DNA of 64,000 nucleotides from Fluviicola sp. XM-24bin1 (GTDB lineage Bacteria; Bacteroidota; Bacteroidia; Flavobacteriales_D; Crocinitomicaceae). The notes beneath the pieces were generated by a model, which worked only from the letters and a program-made list of their open reading frames with translations, made no database searches and was not told where the DNA came from. Where the stretch lies: positions 124,001 through 188,000 of the forward strand of contig QCWI01000005.1 in the NCBI GenBank assembly GCA_003149635.1, in the 5' to 3' direction. Below, in pieces: positions 9,466-18,815 of the stretch. The position numbers were made by a program, and so were the translations under genes. How positions within the stretch are numbered: the first letter of the stretch is position 1; the number at the start of each line of letters is the position of its first letter.

Positions 9466-10480
9466 AAGTATTGAGTAGGTTCTTAAGTTCGTTTTCTTCG
9501 TTGATAGTTACGTTAATCGGTTGATAGAGCCATGGAACGGAACCGTCCACAATTTCTTCGAATTTCTGTAATCGCATGAAATCTTTTTCGGTTGTCACAA
9601 TGACCTTATCACGGCTAGCAAAAGTATTAAATTTTTGATGAATTTTATCGATGTCAGCCCGCGTATAATCGTGATGATCAGGAAATCTCAGATGTATAAC
9701 GTTATAGTACTTTTCAAGGTGTTGGATCAATGGCGTTGCATTACCAATTCCGGTGACCAAAAGTACGTCTGTGGCCTTGTCGGGTTGCTCTCCCGCAATC
9801 GCGATTAAATCTCCGTATTGAATAGAGGAAAAGAACACCGGTTGATTCCAGGTTTGAAGTTCCGAAGTAAGTCGTTTTTTATCGGACTCTGTGATATTCT
9901 CCGGGCACTTGGAAACTACGATTAGATCAGCTCTTTTGGCACCGGAACGCGATTCTCGTAGTCTTCCAGCTGGTAAAAGAAAGTCTTGCGAATAAGGATG
10001 ATGAAATTCCGTAACGAGAATATTCAATCCGGCCTTGACTTTTCTGTGTTGGAAAGCGTCGTCCAGAAGAATGATGCTTTCTTCTCGCTCGTTTACACGG
10101 ATTTTATCAACGCCCACTTTACGTTCTTCCGCTACGTTCACGCTGATTTTATCACCGAACCGATGAAGGTATTGCAAAGGTTCGTCACCGATCGTTTCTG
10201 CAGTGGCTGAGCCATCTGCCGAAATGAACCCTTTTGTTTTTCTTCCGTATCCACGGCTTAAGGTTGCTACAGGAATTTCTTCGTTTAAAAAGTGATCAAT
10301 CAAATAGGCAACGAAGGGGGATTTTCCCGTTCCGCCCACAGATAAGTTACCTACGGTAATTGAATTTCCCGGGATTTCATAAGATTTCTTCCAGCCAATA
10401 TTAAACAACCAATTTCGTATGCCCGTAGCGATTCCGTAGAGCAAAGAGAATGGAAGTAATGCCCAGCGAATGGACTTCAT
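9449..10480 (-). CDS. lpxK: Tetraacyldisaccharide 4'-kinase (LpxK)
   Basis: LpxK phosphorylates the 4' position of the lipid A disaccharide precursor at the inner membrane. An N-terminal hydrophobic segment (5-20) precedes the P-loop GNLSVGGTGKSP (about 45-56), followed by LSRGYGRKTKG and LLDDAFQHRKV, all characteristic of the family; 343 residues is normal. It starts 9 bp after the DUF4956 gene. Together with lpxH in the same operon, it gives this locus two of the lipid A pathway genes. Confidence 0.96.
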   Translation of the reverse strand: MKSIRWALLPFSLLYGIATGIRNWLFNIGWKKSYEIPGNSITVGNLSVGGTGKSPFVAYLIDHFLNEEIPVATLSRGYGRKTKGFISADGSATAETIGDEPLQYLHRFGDKISVNVAEERKVGVDKIRVNEREESIILLDDAFQHRKVKAGLNILVTEFHHPYSQDFLLPAGRLRESRSGAKRADLIVVSKCPENITESDKKRLTSELQTWNQPVFFSSIQYGDLIAIAGEQPDKATDVLLVTGIGNATPLIQHLEKYYNVIHLRFPDHHDYTRADIDKIHQKFNTFASRDKVIVTTEKDFMRLQKFEEIVDGSVPWLYQPINVTINEENELKNLLNTYVRKN

Positions 10481-10489
10481 TTTTGACTA

Positions 10490-11152
10490 TTAATTGGAAC
10501 TGTAATCAGAAAAGGCCTGATCGTCATCAAAGTAATAAATTCTTACTTGAGCCGTGTCGTCTAAGAAGTTAATTTTTCCCACTTCGACCCTGTTGATAGG
10601 TAATCCGGTACGTTCTTCTAAGTCCGCTTTCATTTCATCGTAACGATCCGCACGAATTAAATCTATTCGTTCGTAGATAATCGTTTTTCGGGTTTCGTGC
10701 TTAACCAACCAAAGCCGTTCCAAGCCGAATGTTAGTGCTACGATGAAGATGTTGATCACCGCCATTTCCGCGATACTGATCTTATTCGAAGCCAATGAGT
10801 TGACAACGCTGACACCAATTACTAGGAAGAGATAGGTCATCTCCTTGATTTCTATGGCATCGGTTCGATAACGTATGATTCCGAATATGGCGAAGAGCCC
10901 AAGCCCCATACCTGTATCAATGTTGAACTTCTTCAATGCGAAACACAAGAAGAAGGTAATCATACCAATGAGATAGTATGTGAAGAGGTAATCTTTACGT
11001 TTTTTACCCGGATAGTACAGGTAGCGAATGATGATCGTAAGGAAGATGATGTTTACTCCTAGACGAAAGATTAGTTTGTAAAGGTCATCGTCGAACCATG
11101 AAATGTTTAGAATTTCTTCGATCGACGATACAGGTGCAGCTTTAAGCAACAT
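10490..11152 (-). CDS. DUF4956 membrane protein
   Basis: The protein (220 residues) has about four hydrophobic segments between residues 28 and 145, with the conserved-looking FGIIRYRTDAIEIKEMTYLF region, and a soluble C-terminal domain. This pattern fits DUF4956, a family often found next to VTC-domain proteins. The function is unknown. Its start overlaps the upstream VTC-domain gene by 11 bp, so the two are translated together and probably form a complex. The lpxK gene follows after 9 bp. Confidence 0.75.
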   Translation of the reverse strand: MLLKAAPVSSIEEILNISWFDDDLYKLIFRLGVNIIFLTIIIRYLYYPGKKRKDYLFTYYLIGMITFFLCFALKKFNIDTGMGLGLFAIFGIIRYRTDAIEIKEMTYLFLVIGVSVVNSLASNKISIAEMAVINIFIVALTFGLERLWLVKHETRKTIIYERIDLIRADRYDEMKADLEERTGLPINRVEVGKINFLDDTAQVRIYYFDDDQAFSDYSSN

Positions 11153-11906
11153 TGGCTTGTAGTTTATTTATTTTGAGCAATTTCTTTTTGAATCGGTTGT
11201 ATTTTACGTTCTCTTTTCCATAAAGTTCGATTACTCCGATACAATATTTACTAATTCGGTAGGGACGGATCATCAAGCTTTTTACAATCTGGTAAAACGG
11301 CGATTGTCTGGATAGACGTTCTTGTTTCAACTCCGCGATGACCAAATTCTCCAACATTTTTGTCTTGTTATTCCCAACGAACTCCAAGTTGATGTCAAAA
11401 GTAAGACGTTCCACATGGTTTTTTCCAACCAAAGTAATTCGGTGAAACGAATTAGTCAGGACATGATTTAATTCCTCTTGCCGGACGCCTGTGCTTCTGA
11501 CGAAATCGGCGTGCTCATCGCTCATGGTTCCAGGTAACCCATTCACCATGATTCGTTGTTTGTCCGTTCTACCTTTGCTTTTGTGTTTCACTTCAAGAAA
11601 GGAAAGATCGGACTCCACATACTTTCGAAAACGCACTTTGAAACGATCCACTTTTTTGCGGTGATGATCAATATAGAAGTCCAGAGTTTCGCTATCATAA
11701 TACTCACTTTCATAGCTGGGCAATCGCAATCCATTAATTTCCAGCATGCGATAATGCTCTTTCAATTCAGGGAGAATATTCAGCAATTGATTGAAAGTGA
11801 TGACGAATTTGGTGTCGACACGATTCATCAAAGCCGTTCCATTCATCTCATCAAGATGTATAGGATCAAAAGAGTTTATTATGTTATCCAAATGTTGTGT
11901 CGGCAT
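11142..11906 (-). CDS. VTC-domain (polyphosphate polymerase-like) protein
   Basis: The sequence resembles the VTC triphosphate-tunnel domain: basic and acidic residues that would line the tunnel are visible in RVDTKFVI (about 29-36), the RFKVRFRKY strand and the FLEVKHK (ExK) strand, and a late KTKMLENLVIAELKQ strand. In yeast Vtc4 this fold makes polyphosphate; bacterial members are little characterised. There is no signal peptide or membrane segment, so the DUF4956 partner probably anchors it. It is the first gene of the eight-gene operon and has a consensus promoter ending 5 bp before its ATG. Confidence 0.75.
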   Translation of the reverse strand: MPTQHLDNIINSFDPIHLDEMNGTALMNRVDTKFVITFNQLLNILPELKEHYRMLEINGLRLPSYESEYYDSETLDFYIDHHRKKVDRFKVRFRKYVESDLSFLEVKHKSKGRTDKQRIMVNGLPGTMSDEHADFVRSTGVRQEELNHVLTNSFHRITLVGKNHVERLTFDINLEFVGNNKTKMLENLVIAELKQERLSRQSPFYQIVKSLMIRPYRISKYCIGVIELYGKENVKYNRFKKKLLKINKLQANVA

Positions 11907-11911
11907 TAACT

Positions 11912-11942
11912 CAAAGTTAGCATTACAACGGCGAATTGCAAA
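11912..11942 (-). promoter_or_regulatory. Consensus promoter of the VTC-lpxH operon
   Basis: On the minus strand, TTTG (11939-11942) and TAACTTTG (11912-11919) match the -33 and -7 elements with a 19-bp spacer, the classical Bacteroidetes arrangement. The -7 box ends only 5 bp before the ATG at 11906, so the transcript should have almost no leader. Confidence 0.7.
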
Positions 11943-11971
11943 TGAGCGTTTGTTTCGAAGGTAATTAAAAC

Positions 11972-13060
11972 TCAGGGATCGATAAGTCCTAAGCAGATTT
12001 TCATTCGAATTATTCGTTTACAAGATGAGTTAACTTTTTCTTCAAAAACTTGCTGTTCGCTGTACTTTTTTAGCAATTGAGCATGCGATTTCGATACATT
12101 CACAGGCATTAAGAGTATATCACAGCCAGCATCAATTGCTTTTACTGAAACATTTTCGAAGCGAATTACCCCACCCATGTTGAGTGCATCTGTCACAATT
12201 AACCCTTCGAATCCTAAGCTGTCACGCAGAAGTTGAGTCACCACGGTTTCTGATAAAGTAGCAGGCATACCATCCGTTCCGAATAGCTTATTATTCTTAA
12301 TAGCGATGTGCGCAACCATTACGGAGAGCACTCCAGCGTCAATCAAAGGAGGATAGTATTCTAACTCTTTTAAATCTCCATCAATTACTTGCAAGCTTTT
12401 GTGGGTATCCCCAGAAACCAATCCGTGCCCTGGGAAGTGCTTTGCTGTGGCGATGATGTTATGCTCTTGCGTCGTCCAAATGAATTCTTCTGAAAATGGA
12501 AGAATGTTTTGCGGATTGCTTCCAAATCCTCGGTATCCTACCGTTTTGTTTTTCGCCACATCGACCACCGGAGCGAAGTTATAATTCACTCCTACCTTAT
12601 TTAAGTCTTCCGAGATGATTGTCGCTGTTTGTTCTAATTGCTCTTGCGTTTTGATTTGATTCGCTTTAGGCACGGTTCGGGATCCCATTAATTTCCGATT
12701 CACCAAGCTCGGTTCGGCATCGGCAGAATATAGGAAAGGAAGAGCGCCATTCTCAACGTTCATTCCATTGAACAAGTTTGTCCAGTTTGAGAATTGATCT
12801 GTGGTTCCGTTTAGTAATAAAACTCCGCCAATTTTCTTTTGTTCGACCCACGCTTTCACAGAATCTTCAGGAGAACCCAAACGTCCTACAGCGGGCATTA
12901 TTAGCTGAGACACGCGATCGTGAGCACTCAGATTATTAAAGATGCTATCGACCAGTTTGTCAAGATTTTCATTTTCGGAGAGATAATCATCTAACGAATA
13001 TTGCTGGGAGAAAGCCGAAGAGGCACTAAAGAATAAGAAGAGGAAAAAAAAGTTTCGCAT
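11972..13060 (-). CDS. Glycoside hydrolase family 3 N-terminal domain protein (NagZ-like), exported
   Basis: A signal peptide (about 1-18, ending FSQQ) is followed by one GH3 TIM barrel. The NagZ-type loop AKHFPGHGLVSGDTH carries the probable Asp-His acid/base dyad, and LIVTDALNMGG holds the nucleophile Asp. Family members release N-acetylglucosamine from peptidoglycan fragments. With 362 residues it is a single-domain form without the beta-lactamase or C-terminal GH3 domains found in larger Bacteroidota homologues. Being exported rather than cytosolic, it may act on the wall or on external substrates. It is 65 bp upstream of the VTC gene, which has its own promoter. Confidence 0.85.
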   Translation of the reverse strand: MRNFFFLFLFFSASSAFSQQYSLDDYLSENENLDKLVDSIFNNLSAHDRVSQLIMPAVGRLGSPEDSVKAWVEQKKIGGVLLLNGTTDQFSNWTNLFNGMNVENGALPFLYSADAEPSLVNRKLMGSRTVPKANQIKTQEQLEQTATIISEDLNKVGVNYNFAPVVDVAKNKTVGYRGFGSNPQNILPFSEEFIWTTQEHNIIATAKHFPGHGLVSGDTHKSLQVIDGDLKELEYYPPLIDAGVLSVMVAHIAIKNNKLFGTDGMPATLSETVVTQLLRDSLGFEGLIVTDALNMGGVIRFENVSVKAIDAGCDILLMPVNVSKSHAQLLKKYSEQQVFEEKVNSSCKRIIRMKICLGLIDP

Positions 13061-13142
13061 GTGGGCAAGATATGTCGAAAAACCGAAGGGAAAATTGTAT
13101 CTTAAAGAAAGTATCCATGGTTAATTGTCGAAAAAATGAAGA

Positions 13143-13841
13143 ATGAAGGAAATTGTGTTGCGCAAGCCCATGAAAGATTGGTCAATTGAAGAACAACCAA
13201 GAGAGAAATTACAAAACCACGGAAGAAAATCCCTTACCAATGCCGAGCTACTCGCGATCGTCATTCGATCTGGAACCCCAGATTTGAGTGCGTTAGATAT
13301 AGCTCGAACCATTTTACAAAGTGTAGATCACGATTTGCATCGATTGGCCCGAAAAACGATAGATGATTTGGTTCGCTTTCCAGGTGTCGGTAAAGCCAAG
13401 GCTACCGAGATATTAGCAGTGATGGAGTTGGTGCGTCGCCGTCAGCAAAGCAAAATTGCCAATCAGGCTTTAATAAAATGCTCCGGAGATGCCTATGAAT
13501 ACATTTCTCCAGTATTTATGGATATGGATCACGAAGAGTTTTACGCCATTTATTTAAGTCGTGGAAATCGCGTTTTGAAAACAGCACAAATTTCCAAAGG
13601 AGGGGTTTCAGGAACGGTAGCGGATGGTAAAATCATCTTTAATTATGGTTTGGAGACGAAAGCATCGGGGATAATTTTGGCGCACAATCATCCCAGTGGG
13701 AACGCGTCGCCAAGTATGGCAGATGTGCAGTTAACAGAATCGCTGAAAAAGTTCGGCGAATATATTGATGTGCAAATTCTAGATCACATTATCGTTGCAG
13801 GAAATAATTACTTTAGTTTTGCCGATGAAGGCAAACTATGA
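13143..13841 (+). CDS. radC: RadC family JAB/MPN-domain protein
   Basis: A helix-hairpin-helix segment (FPGVGKAKA, 79-87) precedes a JAMM-like metal site with AHNHPSG (H181, H183) and D194. The family is named for DNA repair, but that role is disputed; the domain resembles zinc isopeptidases. Length (232) is normal. It is transcribed divergently from the GH3 gene across 82 bp, and its stop overlaps the next start (ATGA), so it heads a three-gene operon. An upstream ATG at 13136 is in another frame. Confidence 0.95.
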   Translation: MKEIVLRKPMKDWSIEEQPREKLQNHGRKSLTNAELLAIVIRSGTPDLSALDIARTILQSVDHDLHRLARKTIDDLVRFPGVGKAKATEILAVMELVRRRQQSKIANQALIKCSGDAYEYISPVFMDMDHEEFYAIYLSRGNRVLKTAQISKGGVSGTVADGKIIFNYGLETKASGIILAHNHPSGNASPSMADVQLTESLKKFGEYIDVQILDHIIVAGNNYFSFADEGKL

Positions 13842-15073
13842 GTTCCGATTCCCAGATTACCGTAAAAATTAAAGTAAACGAGGTTACACCGCGTCTTACT
13901 TACGTGTGTGATTTTGTCTTTAAACAGAGGTCAATTGATTACAGTTTTATTCTAGGAGATGAGGAAGCGCATATAGATTACACGTTCGATGGTGGTGCCT
14001 CGGAATTGTTATACGACGAAAATCTCGAAAGGAGAGCCACTTTTGATTCTGAAGCCAAGGTCTATTTGTTCAATGAAAGAAAGGATTACTTCGCATCGAT
14101 CTTCTACGTTCTGACTCGAATGGAGGAATACACCGCTACCATCTGGGATCATCATGACCGTTTTACTGCAGAGCAAAGTGAGTTAAAAGCAAACGGTATT
14201 TTGGAATTCGCTATTTGTGATCGATGGGCTGAACATATATTGAACTCAATCGATATTTCAGTGCAGGAACGATCTTCTGATTTTGAGGTTACGTTTGATA
14301 TCGATAATACTTATGCTTACAAGCACAAGCTTGGGATTCGTAGGACATTATCTATTATGCGAGATCGGGTTCAGAACAATAAGAAACGATTGCGCGAAAG
14401 AAAGGAAGTGGAAAGCGGCGGAAAAGATCCTTACGATACCTTCACTGATATCAGCTCCATCTCTGAAAAATTCAAGACACGCGTTTTCTGGTTGGTAGAA
14501 AGTCACGGAAAGTACGATCGAAATTTGGACGTCAGTCTTCCTGAGCATCAAAACGTAATTAAAGAGATTTCAGAGAAAATACCCGTTGGGATTCATCCTT
14601 CGTATAAATCGTTCTGTTCTCCGAGTATGGTTGAAGATGAAAGGAAAAAGCTTGAAGCTATTACCGGTTCAAGAGTAAACGTGAGTCGACAGCATTTCTT
14701 GCGGTTTAAATTACCAGATTCGTATAGAACGCTCTTAAAAGCTGGGATCAAAAATGATTACACTATGGGATTCGCAGACGCTACTGGATTTCGCGCTGGA
14801 ACCGCGCGTTCGTTTCCTTGGTACGATTTACTGGAAGAATCAATTACGGAATTGATAATTCATCCCTTTGTGTATATGGACGGTACGTTGAACGAATACT
14901 TGAAACTCACTCCTGAAGCCGCGAAAGACCGAATTAAGGGGCTGCACGAAGAAGTTAAGCATTATGGAGGAACTTTCCGATGTATCTGGCACAACGAAAC
15001 CATTGGTGACTACAATCATTGGAAAGGGTGGAGGTCTGTACTGGATTACACTCTATCTTTGTACCATGAATAA
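13838..15073 (+). CDS. Polysaccharide deacetylase-like protein (DUF7033 type)
   Basis: The 411-residue protein has no signal peptide. The middle carries VTFDIDNTYAYKHK (about 150-163), the position of the metal-binding Asp in NodB-type deacetylases, then GIHPSYKSF and a long segment rich in SRQHFLRFKLP and ATGFRAGTARSFPWYD. This matches cytosolic polysaccharide deacetylase-family proteins of Bacteroidota with an N-terminal DUF7033 domain; their substrate is unknown. It overlaps radC by 4 bp and the DUF423 gene by 8 bp, so all three are translationally coupled. Confidence 0.75.
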   Translation: MSSDSQITVKIKVNEVTPRLTYVCDFVFKQRSIDYSFILGDEEAHIDYTFDGGASELLYDENLERRATFDSEAKVYLFNERKDYFASIFYVLTRMEEYTATIWDHHDRFTAEQSELKANGILEFAICDRWAEHILNSIDISVQERSSDFEVTFDIDNTYAYKHKLGIRRTLSIMRDRVQNNKKRLRERKEVESGGKDPYDTFTDISSISEKFKTRVFWLVESHGKYDRNLDVSLPEHQNVIKEISEKIPVGIHPSYKSFCSPSMVEDERKKLEAITGSRVNVSRQHFLRFKLPDSYRTLLKAGIKNDYTMGFADATGFRAGTARSFPWYDLLEESITELIIHPFVYMDGTLNEYLKLTPEAAKDRIKGLHEEVKHYGGTFRCIWHNETIGDYNHWKGWRSVLDYTLSLYHE

Positions 15074-15446
15074 ATCCATTGTCGTTAGCGGCGTTATTAT
15101 AATTGTACTAGGAATTGTACTCGGAGCCTTTGGAGCACACGCTTTAAAAGAACGTCTCGAAGCTGAGCAATTGGCATCTTTTGAAACAGGGGTTCGATAC
15201 GTAATGTATCACGGATTGGCCTTCTTGATTTTAGGATTGGCTGCAGACCGTCTTCCTAAATTAACATGGACGTATCGATTGCTCTTGATTGGAGTGGTTC
15301 TGTTCAGCGGATCGATTTTCTTATTGGCATTACAACCGATTATGGGAATTTCACTAAAATTTCTAGGGCCTGTAACACCAATAGGGGGAACACTCATGAT
15401 TGTTGGTTGGGTGCTCCTCCTAATATCTTTGCTGAAAAAGGGGTAA
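15066..15446 (+). CDS. DUF423 family small membrane protein
   Basis: The start chosen is the ATG at 15066, which gives 126 residues with four hydrophobic helices and the family signature GAFGAHALKERL near residue 20. Longer in-frame extensions run into the previous gene and lack the expected N-terminal helix. DUF423 proteins (YwdK/YgdD type) are inner-membrane proteins of unknown function. It overlaps the deacetylase-like gene by 8 bp and meets the T9SS gene tail-to-tail with 4 bp between. Confidence 0.88.
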   Translation: MNKSIVVSGVIIIVLGIVLGAFGAHALKERLEAEQLASFETGVRYVMYHGLAFLILGLAADRLPKLTWTYRLLLIGVVLFSGSIFLLALQPIMGISLKFLGPVTPIGGTLMIVGWVLLLISLLKKG

Positions 15447-15450
15447 CGGA

Positions 15451-16755
15451 CTACTCAGTAACGATGATACGTTCCGTTTTCGTCTCGTCACCCACAGCAA
15501 CTGTCAATAAGTAGATGCCACTTCGAAGGTTGTTCAATTGGTATTCCAATTGCCCATTCGCAGCGTTGAAAGAAATTACATCTACTTGAATTCCTTGTGA
15601 GTTTGACAAAATCAATGTTCCGGTTTCTGAAACTCCATCAAGTGTTAGTTTTCCATTTCCGTTAATTGGATTTAGGAATGCTGTCAACTCTTTAATGCTC
15701 TTATTTGTAACACTTACCGGGCCAAATACATTTTTTCGACCGTCAAAATCAAATTGAGTCAATCGGTAGTAGGTAACACCCGGCGCCGCTTCGTCGTAAC
15801 CTGAGTAGAACTGCTTTTCTTGAGTCGTTCCTGCTCCTTCAGCACTGATGATATCCGTCCAGTTAAATCCATCTGTTGACTTTGATACAATGAAATGGCT
15901 TGAGTTCAATTCTGAAAGCGTCACCCAGTTTAATTCTACTTCGTTGTACTCGTTGATTTCAGCAGTAAATGATTCCAGTTCAATAGGAAGAACAATAGAA
16001 TTACATATGCCCTGGGCAGTTGTGCAATCCTCTGGTGTTGTCATTCCAACACCTGCTCTTTTAGCACACCCTGAGATGGTTGGAGCGATCGAACCAAAGT
16101 TATTGATATTACCGCCAGAATTCAAGGCTCCTGTTCCATTAATAACTCCAGTAGCCTGATTCTGAATATTTCCATTCGTTTCGATGCACGTACCAGGATC
16201 AAGGTTGATGGTACCTCTATTTCTGAGGTTTCCAGTAACGATATTCCATTTTGAACCATTTAACAAATTGAGCGTCGCACCTGCCGAAACTGTTACGCTT
16301 CCCGATGTGAAAATCGCTTGATCTACTGTAAGTGTTCCTCCTGTAATTGCTACTGGATTCGAAGCAATAATGCTCCCTCCAAAATGAACCGTAGTAAGAG
16401 TTGTACCAGATTGTGAATATCCAGATAAGCTCACTGGCCCTTAGATGTCAAGGTTCCCGTTGAATACGGATAAATCGAAAGCACCAGTAAGCGATCCAGT
16501 GGCCATAACAGTCATGGTGGTTCCAATGAAAGACATATTTGGGGTTACAGTTAGAGGATGCGCTACATTCACAGTTATGGCTCCAGGAGCAGCTCCGGGA
16601 GTACATCCACAAGGTGAAGCACCTCCGTTCGTTGACCAAACGTTTGTTGTGTTTGTCCATGCACCTGTCGTCATCGTTGTGTACGTTTGAGCGGATGCAC
16701 TGAAGGAAAGAAAAAATAATACAAGGGCTGTGGTGATAGTTGAGTAGTTGATCAT
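15451..16755 (-). pseudogene. T9SS-secreted protein interrupted by one in-frame TAA
   Basis: Two same-frame stretches join into one protein. The first starts at 16755 with a signal peptide (about 1-22, ending SASAQ) and runs to FNGNLDI, where TAA at 16441-16443 stops it. The second continues directly with GPVSLSGYSQ, has no usable ATG, and ends in an FN3-like region (LNWVTLSELNSSHF) and a type A T9SS sorting tail (LRSGIYLLTV...). Gly/Asn-rich beta-helix-like repeats lie between. Without the stop the protein would have about 434 residues. A single base change (for example from CAA, GAA or AAA) explains it. An ATG at 16821 is possible but lies before the signal peptide. Confidence 0.8.
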
Positions 16756-17026
16756 GTTGTTGCTGTTAGTAAGTTGCTGTACGAATAAAACGCACGTGGT
16801 TAGGGAATGGTTGGTAGGCATGCATGATAAATGTTTTAAATTTAACTTATTGTTAATCGGTAAACTAGTTGTGCATGCCTAGCGTTTACTGGTGATTGAC
16901 CGGGCTGAAAAATTTTTCATTTTTTTGAAAAAAAATTCATTTTAATTGAAAATGAGTGAAGATTATATGAAAATATCTTCTGTTTGAATTCAATTTTTAG
17001 CGTAAAAATCATACTGGCTTATTCCT

Positions 17027-17034
17027 TATTTTTG
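17027..17034 (+). promoter_or_regulatory. Candidate -7 box (TATTTTTG) of the MBL-fold gene
   Basis: The box fits TAnnTTTG and ends 5 bp before the ATG at 17040. No convincing -33 element is found 19 bp upstream. The 284-bp gap from 16756 to here is AT-rich with GCATGC palindromes but no gene. Confidence 0.4.
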
Positions 17035-17039
17035 TTTTC

Positions 17040-17828
17040 ATGTCAAATTCGGGAAAGAACTTTTCAGTGACCTTTTTAGGAACAGGAACTTCTCAGGGTG
17101 TTCCGGTCATTGCTTGTGGATGTGAAGTCTGCCAATCGAATGATCCTAAAGACAAGCGTTTACGCGTTTCTGTGTTGATCGAATACCATGGAAAGAACTA
17201 CGTAATTGACACAGGGCCTGACTTCCGTCAACAGATGTTGAGAGAGAATGTGCAATCGCTTGAAGCCCTTATCTATACACATGAACACAAGGATCATCTT
17301 GCCGGGATGGATGACGTGAGGGCGTACAATTTCAAACAGAAAAAGGATATGGAAATCTATTGCTCAGAGGCAGTAGAAAAGGCATTGCGCAGAGAATTCT
17401 ATTACGTGTTTGAGGCGAACAAATATCCCGGTGTTCCAGCAGTGAATCTGAATCGAATTGATAACTCTCCTTTTCGCATTAATGATATGGAGGTGACTCC
17501 AGTTGAGGTCATGCATTATAAACTTCCCGTTCAGGCTTTCCGTATTGAGGATTTCACGTATATCACAGATGCTAAAACGGTCTCGGAAGAGGAACGCGCA
17601 AAGATTAGAGGAACCAAAGTTTTGGTAGTAAATGCTTTGCGTAGAGAAGAACATATTTCGCACTTTAATTTGGAACAAGCGTTGGAATTTATTCGCGATA
17701 TCAATCCAGAAAAGGCGTATTTAACGCACATCTCACATTTGTTCGGGAAGCACGAAGACATTGAAAAAGAACTGCCTGAAAATGTCTTTGCAGCCTATGA
17801 TGGACTTCACATTGAAATGAATCATTGA
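17040..17828 (+). CDS. MBL-fold metallo-hydrolase, PhnP-like
   Basis: The metal-binding motif THEHKDH (H81, H83, D85, H86) and IDTGPD identify the metallo-beta-lactamase fold. The N-terminal CGCEVC (26-31) resembles the structural zinc loop of PhnP-type cyclic phosphodiesterases. Length 262 suits that subgroup. No phosphonate genes are nearby, so the substrate may be another cyclic phosphate or nucleotide. It lies 41 bp upstream of fabI, which has its own promoter. Cytosolic. Confidence 0.85.
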   Translation: MSNSGKNFSVTFLGTGTSQGVPVIACGCEVCQSNDPKDKRLRVSVLIEYHGKNYVIDTGPDFRQQMLRENVQSLEALIYTHEHKDHLAGMDDVRAYNFKQKKDMEIYCSEAVEKALRREFYYVFEANKYPGVPAVNLNRIDNSPFRINDMEVTPVEVMHYKLPVQAFRIEDFTYITDAKTVSEEERAKIRGTKVLVVNALRREEHISHFNLEQALEFIRDINPEKAYLTHISHLFGKHEDIEKELPENVFAAYDGLHIEMNH

Positions 17829-17842
17829 GAACATTATTCTGC

Positions 17843-17850
17843 TAAATTTG
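17843..17850 (+). promoter_or_regulatory. Candidate -7 box (TAAATTTG) of fabI
   Basis: The octamer matches TAnnTTTG and lies 19 bp before the fabI ATG. ATTG at 17824-17827 could be the -33 element with a 15-bp spacer. Confidence 0.45.
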
Positions 17851-17869
17851 CAGTCATAAATAAATAAAC

Positions 17870-18682
17870 ATGGGAAACAACTTATTGAAAGGAAAACGAG
17901 GGATTATTTTTGGAGCTTTGAACGAGCAATCCATCGCCTGGAAAGTAGCGGAACGTGCGCACGAAGAAGGAGCCACGTTTGTATTGACCAACGCACCGAT
18001 TGCCATGCGCATGGGGGAGATTAACAATCTTGCTGAGAAAACAGGAAGTAAGGTAATTCCTGCTGACGCAACTAGCTTAGAGGATCTTGAAAAGTTGATT
18101 TCTGAATCAATGGAAATTCTTGGAGGTAAGATCGACTTTATCTTACACTCAATTGGAATGTCAGTGAATGTACGTAAAGGACGTCACTATACAGATGAGA
18201 ACTACGATTTCACGATGAAAGGATTGGATGTTTCTGCGTTGTCTTTCCACAAGGTAATGCAAACGTCGAAGAAGCTGAATGCCATGAATGAGTGGGGATC
18301 GATTGTAGCTTTGAGTTATATCGCGGCGCAACGTGTATTCCCGGATTACAATGATATGGCGGATAACAAATCTTACTTAGAATCTGTGGCACGTAGCTTC
18401 GGTTATCACTATGGAGTTTCGGATAAAGTACGTGTGAATACGATTTCTCAATCTCCTACAATGACAACCGCAGGAAGTGGAGTGAAAGGATTCAACGAAT
18501 TCATCAATTTCTCTGAGAAGATGTCACCACTTGGAAATGCGGATGCAGGAGCTTGTGCTGATTACTGTATCGTAATGTTCTCTGATTTGACACGCTACGT
18601 TACCATGCAGAATCTATTCCATGATGGAGGATTCTCGAATACAGGCGTAACGCAAGAAGTTATTGAGAAATTTTCAAGCTAA
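17870..18682 (+). CDS. fabI: Enoyl-[acyl-carrier-protein] reductase (FabI)
   Basis: FabI performs the last reduction of each fatty acid elongation cycle using NAD(P)H. The short-chain dehydrogenase layout is clear: a nucleotide loop IIFGALNEQSIAW near residue 12-24, HSIGMS, and the catalytic Tyr-x6-Lys in DYNDMADNKSYLE after LSYIAAQR. Its 270 residues are normal. It has its own promoter and a strong terminator 22 bp after the stop, so it is probably monocistronic. Confidence 0.95.
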   Translation: MGNNLLKGKRGIIFGALNEQSIAWKVAERAHEEGATFVLTNAPIAMRMGEINNLAEKTGSKVIPADATSLEDLEKLISESMEILGGKIDFILHSIGMSVNVRKGRHYTDENYDFTMKGLDVSALSFHKVMQTSKKLNAMNEWGSIVALSYIAAQRVFPDYNDMADNKSYLESVARSFGYHYGVSDKVRVNTISQSPTMTTAGSGVKGFNEFINFSEKMSPLGNADAGACADYCIVMFSDLTRYVTMQNLFHDGGFSNTGVTQEVIEKFSS

Positions 18683-18704
18683 GAAGGAACAATCTTAACA
18701 TAAG

Positions 18705-18731
18705 AAATGCGGCTTTCGGGCCGCATTTTTT
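18705..18731 (+). terminator. Rho-independent terminator after fabI
   Basis: AAATGCGGC and GCCGCATTT form a perfect 9-bp stem around TTTCGG, followed by more T residues. Confidence 0.9.
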
Positions 18732-18815
18732 GTATTCTGAATTTAAACTTTGACAAGCGAGTAGGGGGAGACTATCATTTTAATTGTCATATTAGAAATC
18801 CCAAAAACAAGAACC

